From Mesorhizobium_K marinum (GTDB lineage Bacteria > Pseudomonadota > Alphaproteobacteria > Rhizobiales > Rhizobiaceae): a DNA stretch of 64,000 nucleotides. This document shows, piece by piece, positions 33,339 to 41,061 of the stretch. A program made the position numbers and the translations under genes. Position 1 is the stretch's first letter. Each line of letters opens with the position of its first letter. The stretch lies in assembly GCF_040813715.1 (NCBI RefSeq), contig NZ_JBFOCH010000010.1. One strand, given 5' to 3'. Below the pieces are notes generated by a model, which worked only from the letters and a program-made list of their open reading frames with translations, searched no databases and was not told the DNA's origin.

Positions 33339-33424
33339 GAGGTTCTCCCCGGCGGCTTGGCAGCAATGCCCCCTTATAGGATCATGGCAGGGCGGCAGAA
33401 AGACAGCGCCCAGGGAGGTCCGCC

Positions 33425-34147
33425 ATGTCCAGCTTCAAGACGATCCGGGAGCGCGCGGCCAGGCGCAAGGGCGGCGACGTCATCCTGACCAAGCTGCTCG
33501 GGCCGAAGCCCGACAATCGCAAGGTGGCGAAGGTTCCCGACGACCGCATCCTGTCGACAATGGCCGAGCGGGTCTTTTCCGCCGGCTTCGTATGGTCGGT
33601 CATCGAAGCGAAGTGGCCGGGCTTCGAGGAGGCGTTCCTCGGCTTCGAGCCGAAGGCGCTGCTCTTCCAGCCCGAGGATTTCTGGCACGACCTGACGGCC
33701 GACAAGCGCATCGTGCGCAACGGCCAGAAGATCATGTCGGTCAGGGAGAACGCCGCCTTCGTGGAACGGGTCTCAAACGAGCACGGCGGTTTCGGAAAGT
33801 TCCTGGCCAGTTGGCCGGCCGACGACCAGATCGGCCTGACTGCCTATCTCGGCAAGCATGGCAGCCGGCTCGGCGGCGCCACCGGCCAGTACCTGCTGCG
33901 CTGGCTGGGCTGGGACACGTTCCTCTTCTCGCGCGACACGGTGCTGGCACTGCGCGACGCAGGGCTGGACATCGCCGAGACGCCGGGTTCGAAGAAGGAC
34001 CTGCAGAAGGTGCAGGACCAGATCAATGCCTGGGCGAAGGAAACCGGCCTGCCGCGTGCCCACATCTCGCGCATCCTCTCCATGTCGATCGGCGAGAACA
34101 ATCCGCCCGAAGTGATCGCCGGCTATACCGGAGCCGATCTCTCGTAG
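33425..34147 (+). CDS. DNA-3-methyladenine glycosylase I family protein
   Basis: A 240-residue HhH-type glycosylase of the Tag/adenine glycosylase family (PF03352). Landmarks: VFSAGFVWSVIEAKWPGFEEAF, IVRNGQKIMSVRENA, and SRLGGATGQYLLRWLGWDTFLFSRD. The Zn-ligand Cys/His at the N-terminus of E. coli Tag are not evident, so substrate range may differ. GGGAGG lies before the start at 33425. It probably excises alkylated adenine. Confidence 0.8.
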   Translation: MSSFKTIRERAARRKGGDVILTKLLGPKPDNRKVAKVPDDRILSTMAERVFSAGFVWSVIEAKWPGFEEAFLGFEPKALLFQPEDFWHDLTADKRIVRNGQKIMSVRENAAFVERVSNEHGGFGKFLASWPADDQIGLTAYLGKHGSRLGGATGQYLLRWLGWDTFLFSRDTVLALRDAGLDIAETPGSKKDLQKVQDQINAWAKETGLPRAHISRILSMSIGENNPPEVIAGYTGADLS

Positions 34148-34224
34148 CGATGGCGCCCGGTCGGCGTCTGTCGCTTGGCCGATGTCCGGAATGGGCGTAG
34201 TCTGGCGCCAGGCAGGAGGTCGTC

Positions 34225-37200
34225 ATGCCGACGACGCGCTCCGCATTCCTCGTGGCGCTGCTTCTGTTTGGAGCAGCGTCCGGCGCAGCACTGCCTCGGA
34301 TGTCGTCCAGACGTTTCCGACGCCCGAGGTGAGGGNNNGGCGCTGCTTCTGTTTGGAGCAGCGTCCGGCGCAGCACTGCCTCGGATGTCGTCCAGACGTT
34401 TCCGACGCCCGAGGTGAGGGGCGTTCGGCTGGACTGGTGCAAGCACTGGGGCCGCGACTGCGGCGAACCTGCCGCCAGCCTCTTCTGCGCCGAAATGGGG
34501 TTCTCCCGGGCGCTGCGGTTCCTGCAGGATCCCGAACTTGGGCGGCGCGAAATTCCGACGGTGGTATTCGGTGACGGCCGCGTATGCCGTGGACCCGATT
34601 GTACAGGCTTCAAGGCCATCACCTGTTCCAAGCCCGGCGTTCAGGCCAAGATGCCGGGCGACAAGGGTCCTTCGAGCCAGGACAACAAGGGAACGATCGT
34701 CACCGCGCNCGCAGGCTTCAAGGCCATCATCTGTTCCAAGCCCGGCGTTCAGGCCAAGACGCCGGACGAGAAGGGTTCTTCGAGCCGGGACAACAAGGGA
34801 ACGATCGTCACCGCGCCACCGCCGGTGAAGGAACCGGGTCCCCGGATGAAGGTGACGGCGATCGGGCCGAACGCGACCCGTTTCGCCTATCCCATGATCA
34901 ACAGGGTTCGCCTTGACTGGTGCCACAACTGGGGTCGCGCCTGCGGCCAGGCAGCGGCGGACCAGTTCTGCGTCGAGCAGGGGTTCGACAGGGCCAGCGC
35001 NNNCGCCGGACGAGAAGGGTTCTTCGAGCCGGGACAACAAGGGAACGATCGTCACCGCGCCACCGCCGGTGAAGGAACCGGGTCCCCGGATGAAGGTGAC
35101 GGCGATCGGGCCGAACGCGACCCGTTTCGCCTATCCCATGATCAACGGGGTTCGCCTCGACTGGTGCCACAACTGGGGTCGCGCCTGCGGCCAGGCAGCG
35201 GCGGACCTGTTCTGCGTCGAGCAGGGTTTCGACAGGGCCAGCGCCTTGCTGATCGAACGGGGCATTGGCGCGAAGGGCATCCCAACCATCGTCTTCGGCG
35301 ATGGCCGGTTCTGCGAGGGCGCCAAATGCAACGGCTTCAGGCAGATCGTCTGCGAACGCAGGGACCGCGACGAAGCTAGGCAAAAGCCTGGAGACGCTGA
35401 GCTCGGGCTGCCGAAGGCCGGAGGCGAGACGGCCGGACCAGCCGAGATGCGGCCGGAGGGAACGCTTCGGATGCCGGCAACGGCGTTTCACATACCGACC
35501 CCGCGCCCCGTCGACCAAGATAAGCAGCCGTCGATCACGATTGCGCCGAGGCAATTCACCAATTTTATCGATTTTCGTCCGCAANAGGACCGCGACGAAG
35601 CCAGGCCCAAGCCTGGAGACGCTGAGCCCGGGCTGCCGAAGGCCGGAGGCGGGACGGCCGGACCAGCCGAGATGCGGCCTGAGGGAACGCTTCGGTTGCC
35701 GGCAACGACGTTTCACATACCGACGCCGCGCCCCGTCGACGAACACCAGCCGCCATCGATCACGATTGCACCGAGGCAGTTCACCAATTTTATCGATTTT
35801 CGTCCGCAACCGCCGCAGATCGTTGCCGCAAACTGGAACGCGATCCTGAAGATCGTCGGATCGTATCCCCCAGGCGCCAGCCTCTACCGGTGCGGCAGCT
35901 CAGATTGCTCGGTATCGAGCGCGGCTGATTTCGAAATTGATCCAGTAGCTTCCAGAGAAAACGTGACGTTCAACTTCAATGTCACCAAAGTCCCGCACAG
36001 TGCTGGCGTCCGCTGGCAGGTCGGCACGCAGCCGTTTCCGCCGTTCGGCAATGGCGTCGCGGGCGATATCGAGCCGCCTGGCCTCGTTGCTGCGGGAACG
36101 GTTGCTGCGAACCAGGGATGGTTCAGTCTTGACCTGCGGGACGTGGCAGCCCGGCTGCCGGCGAGCGGCGCGATCCTGAACGTCCGCGTCCTGCCGATCG
36201 GCGGGGCGTCGAGCCAGGTCGTCGGCCAGCCGTCCAACATGATGCGCATCTTTTATGGCGCGAAGTTGCCGCAGACGCCGACGTTCGAGTTCTACGCCAA
36301 GTCGGAAGCGCCCGGCTCGAGACCTGACGTCGAACTCACCAGTATCGACTTCGAACCCTATCACCGCGTCGAGCGATGGCCTCCCGGCTGCAAGACCTGG
36401 GAGGAGAAGTACGGCGACAACGACAAGAATGTCATCGAGGAGATCGCCACCTTCTTCGCCGACGCCTGGAACTGGGCGAGCAAGGCCTACCAATGGGTGA
36501 AAGACCGCGTGATCGACGCGGTCAGCACGCTGACCCTGGACCTGATCCCCGAAAGCGTGCTCGCCTTCGCTCTCGACACGGCGCTGGCGTCGATGGGCAT
36601 ACCGCCGAACATTCCGAACCTCGACCAGCTGATGAAGGAGGGCATAGACGGCCTTGCCCAGGAAGTCGCCAAGACTGCAGTGAGCCAAATTCCGAGCGCC
36701 GATCTGGCAGTCAATCTCGGCAGTCTCGCCGCCGAGGTCAGCGTCGATGTCGCAGCCGGAATGGCCGAAGAGGAGCTTCGCGACCGGCTGCAGCGGGAAA
36801 TCGAGAAATGTTCGCGCCAGGCGCTGCTGCAGGCAGCCGACGAGATCGGCAAACAGACGCGGCGAGGCGCCAAGGACGCCGTGTGCGACCCGACGTCGTT
36901 CCACGCGGTATTCCGCATCGGCATCAGGAACAGGGGCGACATAGNCGTTCGCGCCAGGCGCTGCTGCTGGCAGCCGACGAGATCGGGAAACAGACGCGGC
37001 GAGGCGCCAAGGACGCCGTGTGCGACCCGACGTCGTTCCACGCGGTATTCCGCATCGGCATCAGGAACAGGGGCGACATAGCCCTGAGCGACGTCGAGAT
37101 TTCCGCGCTCGCCAACCCTGTCTATCGCCCGGCGACGTGGACGATCGATCTCGGCCCGCGCGAAAGCATGACCGTGGTGGCCGTCGGCGAGCCGCTTCTG

Positions 37201-37440
37201 CCCAACGGCCCCTACAGCCGTCCGCTGCTCTATCCCGCCCAGCGCGAGCAGGAAGACATCGCGCGCTGGTGGAACGACATCCTGTTCGTGAAGAAGGCGA
37301 GCATCGAGGTGCTGCTGCCGGGTGCGCGCCTGTGTCCCGGTGGCGATCCGGGCAGCGCATTCTGCGAGCGGACACGCGAACTCGCGCATCGTTCTGCGCC
37401 ACAGCTGGTGACCGAACCCTACAGATTCTCGGCCCACTAG
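34225..37440 (+). CDS. Secreted Cys-repeat protein, broken by five assembly duplications and one apparent frameshift
   Basis: From ATG 34225 (GGAGGT upstream) a signal peptide MPTTRSAFLVALLLFGAASG is encoded, but the mature frame (starting ASDVVQTFPTPEV) is offset by one base, so a nucleotide appears to be missing near 34290. Two related units of about 65 residues follow: VRLDWCKHWGRDCG...FC...GF...IPTVVFGDGRVC...C, and VRLDWCHNWGRACG... with the same Cys spacing. A Pro-rich linker, a beta-rich middle region and a helical C-terminal part come next. Gaps at 34336, 34709, 35001, 35585 and 36945 each carry a duplicate. Removing them (799 bases) and adding one base gives about 805 residues. No family is recognised. 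Extracytoplasmic location and disulfides are likely. Confidence 0.65.
34254..34420. repeat. Duplicated overlap around NNN (34336-34338)
   Basis: 82 bases (34254-34335) repeat exactly at 34339-34420. They cover part of the signal peptide region of the Cys-repeat gene. Confidence 0.85.
34604..34816. repeat. Divergent duplicated overlap around N (34709)
   Basis: 105 bases (34604-34708) repeat at 34712-34816 with six differences, several changing residues (MPGDKGPSSQ versus TPDEKGSSSR). The offset of 108 keeps the frame. Confidence 0.8.
34760..35244. repeat. Duplicated overlap around NNN (35001-35003)
   Basis: 241 bases (34760-35000) repeat at 35004-35244 with four differences, among them AADQFC versus AADLFC. 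The block contains the start of the second Cys unit. The 244-base offset breaks the frame. Confidence 0.8.
35361..35809. repeat. Most divergent coding duplicate, around N (35585)
   Basis: 224 bases (35361-35584) repeat at 35586-35809 with roughly 17-20 differences (about 8 percent), including VDQDKQPS versus VDEHQPPS. The 225-base offset keeps the frame. This is well above the divergence of most other gap copies. Confidence 0.75.
36810..37081. repeat. Duplicated overlap around N (36945)
   Basis: 135 bases (36810-36944) repeat from 36947 to 37081 with a few differences (CTGCAG/CTGCTG). The 137-base offset breaks the frame in the C-terminal part of the Cys-repeat gene. Confidence 0.8.
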
Positions 37441-37505
37441 TGGCGTAGACGGTGCGGCGACGCTGCCAGATTGCCACGTCTCCGCCGGCAGGCTAGACGA
37501 GGCGC

Positions 37506-39185
37506 ATGAGCCGGAAAGCAAAAGACCTGCTGCGGATCGCGGTCGCGCAGCTCAACCCGACGGTCGGCGATATCGCCGGCAATCTCGCCAAGGCGCGCGA
37601 GGCGAGGGCGGACGCGGCGCGGCAGGGCGCCGACATCGTGCTCTTCACCGAACTCTTCATCGCCGGCTATCCGCCCGAAGACCTGGTCCTGAAGCCGGCC
37701 TTCATCTCCGCCTGCGAACGCGCCACGCTCGACTTCGTCAAGGACACCGCCGACGGCGGTCCGGGCGTCGTCATCGGCACGCCGCTGAAGCGCAAGAGCG
37801 GCGTCCACAACGCTGTCGTGGTGGCCGATGGCGGCAAGGTGCTCGCGGAGCGCTTCAAGCTCGACCTGCCCAATTATGGCGAGTTCGACGAGAAGCGCGT
37901 GTTCCAGGCGGGCCCGGACATGCCGGGGCCGATCAATTTCCGGGGTGTCAGGATCGGCGTTCCGATCTGCGAGGACATCTGGGGCGATCTCGAAGTGTGC
38001 GAGACGCTGGCCGAGAGCGGCGCGGAAATCCTGCTGGTTCCGAACGGCTCGCCCTACTACCGGGGCAAGGTCGACATCCGCCAGCAGGTGGTCATCCGCC
38101 AGGTGATCGAGTCCGGCCTGCCGATCCTCTACGCCAACCAACTCGGCGGCCAGGACGAACTGGTGTTCGATGGCGCGTCCTTCGCCATCCAGGCCGACAA
38201 GTCGCTCGCTTTCCAGATGAGCCAGTTCGAGGAGACGCTGGCCGTCACCGAATGGAAGCGCGGGCCGGAGGGCTGGTCGTGCGTCGATGGGCCGATGTCG
38301 CGCATCCCCGAGAAGGAGGAGGCGGACTACCGCGCCTGCATGCTCGGCCTGCGCGACTATGTGAACAAGAACGGCTTCAAGAACGTGGTTCTCGGCCTGT
38401 CGGGCGGAATCGATTCCGCGATCTGCGCGGCCCTGGCCGTCGACGCGCTCGGCGAGGAGCGGCTGCGGGCGGTCATGATGCCCTACAAGTATACCTCGAA
38501 GGACTCGCTGAAGGACGCCGAGGATTGCGCTCGCGCCCTTGGTTGCCGCTACGACATCGTGCCGATCGCCGAGCCGGTCGAGGGCTTCTCGCATGCGCTG
38601 AGCCAGCTTTTCGAGGGCACCGGCGAGGGCATCACCGAAGAAAACCTGCAGAGCAGGGCTCGCGGCACCATCCTGATGGCGATCTCGAACAAGTTCGGCT
38701 CGATGGTGGTGACGACCGGCAACAAGAGCGAGATGTCGGTCGGCTACGCCACGCTCTACGGCGACATGAACGGCGGCTTCAATCCCATCAAGGACCTCTA
38801 CAAGATGCAGGTCTACGCGCTTTCGGCGTGGCGCAACACGACCGTGCCGCCGGGCGCGCTCGGACCGTCCGGCGAGGTGATCCCGCAAAACATCATCGAC
38901 AAGGCGCCATCGGCTGAACTGCGGTCGAACCAGACGGACCAGGATTCCCTGCCGCCCTATCCGGTGCTGGACGACATCCTGGAGTGCCTTGTCGAGAACG
39001 AGATGGGCGTCGACGAGATCGTCGCCAGGGGACACGACCGCGAAACCGTGCACCGCGTCGAGCACCTGCTCTATATCGCCGAGTACAAGCGCCGGCAGGC
39101 CGCTCCCGGCGTGAAGATCACCAGGAAGAATTTCGGCCGCGACAGGCGCTACCCGATCACCAACCGTTTCAGGGATCGCGGCTAG
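37506..39185 (+). CDS. nadE: NAD+ synthase, glutamine-hydrolysing
   Basis: A 559-residue two-domain enzyme. The N-terminal nitrilase-like amidotransferase domain has the triad Glu49, Lys118 (ERFKLDLPNYGEFDE) and Cys155 (VPICEDIWG). The C-terminal synthetase has the ATP loop SGGIDSA (299-305), VVTTGNKSEMSVGYATLYGD and PSAELRSNQTDQDSLPPY. It converts deamido-NAD to NAD+ with ammonia from glutamine. GAGG lies before the ATG at 37506. The GNAT gene follows after 12 bases. Confidence 0.95.
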   Translation: MSRKAKDLLRIAVAQLNPTVGDIAGNLAKAREARADAARQGADIVLFTELFIAGYPPEDLVLKPAFISACERATLDFVKDTADGGPGVVIGTPLKRKSGVHNAVVVADGGKVLAERFKLDLPNYGEFDEKRVFQAGPDMPGPINFRGVRIGVPICEDIWGDLEVCETLAESGAEILLVPNGSPYYRGKVDIRQQVVIRQVIESGLPILYANQLGGQDELVFDGASFAIQADKSLAFQMSQFEETLAVTEWKRGPEGWSCVDGPMSRIPEKEEADYRACMLGLRDYVNKNGFKNVVLGLSGGIDSAICAALAVDALGEERLRAVMMPYKYTSKDSLKDAEDCARALGCRYDIVPIAEPVEGFSHALSQLFEGTGEGITEENLQSRARGTILMAISNKFGSMVVTTGNKSEMSVGYATLYGDMNGGFNPIKDLYKMQVYALSAWRNTTVPPGALGPSGEVIPQNIIDKAPSAELRSNQTDQDSLPPYPVLDDILECLVENEMGVDEIVARGHDRETVHRVEHLLYIAEYKRRQAAPGVKITRKNFGRDRRYPITNRFRDRG

Positions 39186-39197
39186 CGCTTCCACCCG

Positions 39198-39602
39198 ATG
39201 GAAATCTCGCACGACCTGACCCGCCTCGACTTCCGGGCCACCTCGGATCTCCTCAGGGCGAGCTACTGGGGCGGCCAGCGCACCGACGCGATCAACCGCC
39301 GCGCCTTCGAGAATTCCCTTTGCGCAATCGCGCTGATCGACGGACGCCAGGTTGGTTTCGCCCGCGCCTCCGGCGACCGCGCCGTCTTTGCCCGCATCTC
39401 GGACGTCATCGTCTGGCCGGAACATCGCGGCAAGGGGATCGGCAAGGCGCTGGTGGCGTCGCTGCTCGCGCATCCCGACCTGAGCAGCGTATCGACCTGG
39501 ATGCTGAACACCTCGGATGCGCATGAGCTCTATGCGCGCTACGGTTTCAGGCCGACGACCGACGGCAACGAGATGCGTCTCGACCGGATTGCCGCGGGAT
39601 GA
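39198..39602 (+). CDS. GNAT-family N-acetyltransferase
   Basis: A 134-residue acetyltransferase. The acetyl-CoA loop motif A is seen as VWPEHRGKGIGKALV, with the ARISDVIV strand before it and YARYGFRPT at the end. The substrate is unknown. It follows nadE closely and overlaps the MFS gene by four bases (ATGA), so nadE-GNAT-MFS is probably one transcript. Confidence 0.88.
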   Translation: MEISHDLTRLDFRATSDLLRASYWGGQRTDAINRRAFENSLCAIALIDGRQVGFARASGDRAVFARISDVIVWPEHRGKGIGKALVASLLAHPDLSSVSTWMLNTSDAHELYARYGFRPTTDGNEMRLDRIAAG

Positions 39603-40840
39603 GCGGTTTCCTGCACTTCCTGCGCGACAACGCACGATGGCTGGCTGGCGGGCTGCTCTTCACCTTCTTCTCGTCCTACGGGCAGACCTTCTTCATCGCG
39701 CTTTCGGCCGGGCATATCCGCGAGGACTACGGGCTGACGCATGGCGGCTTCGGCACGGTCTACATGATCGCGACGCTGGCCAGCGCGCTGACGCTGCCCT
39801 ACCTCGGTTCGATCGTCGATCGTCGCAGCATGCGGGCGGTCACGCTGCTCGTCGTGCCGATGCTCGCGGCCGCCTGCGTGATGATGGCGGTGTCCCGTCA
39901 CGTCGCGCTTCTGCTGCTTTCGATCTACCTGCTGCGGTTGTTCGGCCAGGGCATGATGGTGCACAGCGCCTACACGGCGACCGCGCGCTGGTTCTCGGCG
40001 CAGCGGGGGCGGGCGCTCTCGGTCGTCATTCTCGGCCACAATGCCGGCGACGCGGTGTTCCCGGTCGTCTTTGTCGCCGTCGCCGGGCTCGTCGGCTGGC
40101 GCAACGGCTGGCTGCTCGCCGCCGCGTCGCTTGTCATCGTCGCGCTGCCCCTGATCGCTTCGCTGGTGGCCGTGGACCGAACCCCGCGCGCCACCGACCC
40201 GGCGCCGCGCGCAATCGATGCGCGCGACTGGACGAGGGGCGAGGTGCTGCGCGACCCGATGTTCTACCTGCTGATGCTCGGCGTCATGGCGCCGGGCTTC
40301 ATCGTCACGACGGTCTTTTTCCACCAGGTCTATCTGGTCGAACTGCGCGGCTGGTCGCTGGGCGTCTTCGCCGCGTCGTTCACCATGGCCGCGCTGGTCA
40401 ACAGCATCTTCACACTGGTCTCGGGCCAACTGATCGATCGTTTCTCGGGGCTGGCGCTGCTTCCCTTCGTGCTGGTGCCGCTCGGCGTCGCCTGCCTGAT
40501 CCTCGGCGTGCTCGAAGCGAACTGGACCCCCTTCCTGTTCATGGCCGCGCTCGGCCTGTCCAACGGCCTTTCCACGACGCTGTTCGGCGCGGTCTGGCCG
40601 GAGGTCTACGGTCTGCGCCACCTCGGCGCGATCCGCTCCCTCGTCGTCGCCGCGATGGTGTTCGCCTCGGCGGCTGGACCGGGCATCACCGGCGTCCTTA
40701 TCGACCGTGGGGTCAGCTATCCCGGCCAGATCGCCACGATGGGCCTGTATTGTTTCGCGGTGTCGCTCTTGCTGCTGCCGATATCGCGGCGTTTACGCAC
40801 GCGTGCCGTGGCCAATGTGCCACCTCCGGCGCCAGCCTGA
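39599..40840 (+). CDS. MFS transporter
   Basis: A 413-residue transporter with about 12 membrane segments and the loop 2-3 motif GSIVDRRSMR. GHNAGDAVFPV and PGFIVTTVFFHQVYLVE are typical of the monocarboxylate/YbfB-like region of MFS_1. The substrate cannot be named. Start codon overlaps the GNAT stop. A strong promoter for another transcript begins 30 bases after its stop. Confidence 0.88.
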   Translation: MSGFLHFLRDNARWLAGGLLFTFFSSYGQTFFIALSAGHIREDYGLTHGGFGTVYMIATLASALTLPYLGSIVDRRSMRAVTLLVVPMLAAACVMMAVSRHVALLLLSIYLLRLFGQGMMVHSAYTATARWFSAQRGRALSVVILGHNAGDAVFPVVFVAVAGLVGWRNGWLLAAASLVIVALPLIASLVAVDRTPRATDPAPRAIDARDWTRGEVLRDPMFYLLMLGVMAPGFIVTTVFFHQVYLVELRGWSLGVFAASFTMAALVNSIFTLVSGQLIDRFSGLALLPFVLVPLGVACLILGVLEANWTPFLFMAALGLSNGLSTTLFGAVWPEVYGLRHLGAIRSLVVAAMVFASAAGPGITGVLIDRGVSYPGQIATMGLYCFAVSLLLLPISRRLRTRAVANVPPPAPA

Positions 40841-40869
40841 GGCCAGCGGCGTTTTTCGAGGCGCTGCTC

Positions 40870-40898
40870 TTGGCGGTTGAGAGGCCGTTCGCTATAAG
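40870..40898 (+). promoter_or_regulatory. Sigma-70-type promoter ahead of the leader peptide and ABC exporter
   Basis: TTGGCG (40870-40875), a 17-base spacer and TATAAG (40893-40898). This is one of the best-looking vegetative promoters in the window. Transcription would begin near 40905 and give a leader of about 155-190 bases before the exporter gene. Confidence 0.65.
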
Positions 40899-40930
40899 CG
40901 GGACTTCGTCGCTCGATCAGGGAGGTCTGA

Positions 40931-40972
40931 ATGCTGGAATTTCACGTCGTCTCCCTGACCGCCGGGAACTGA
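40931..40972 (+). CDS. 13-residue leader peptide candidate
   Basis: GGGAGGT (40920-40926) followed at 40931 by ATG and 13 sense codons ending in TGA: MLEFHVVSLTAGN. The ribosome site is better than that of the exporter gene itself. It lies between a good promoter and a pair of alternative hairpins, which is the layout of a translational attenuator. No known leader with this sequence comes to mind. Confidence 0.5.
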   Translation: MLEFHVVSLTAGN

Positions 40973-40981
40973 CCGGACGGT

Positions 40982-41042
40982 AGGCGGGCGTCTTTCCAGG
41001 ACGCCCTGACGCAGCGAGCGCCTTCTCCCGCCTCGCATTTTT
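40982..41042 (+). promoter_or_regulatory. Alternative hairpins with T-run, candidate attenuator
   Basis: Hairpin 1: GGGCGTC (40986-40992) with GACGCCC (41000-41006). Competing pairing: AGGCGGG (40982-40988) with CCCGCCT (41027-41033), which shares bases with hairpin 1. A smaller stem GCGAG (41014-41018)/CTCGC (41032-41036) is followed at once by ATTTTT (41037-41042), as in an intrinsic terminator. The three cannot all form together. Confidence 0.5.
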
Positions 41043-41061
41043 GTACTTCCGCATTTCGAGG

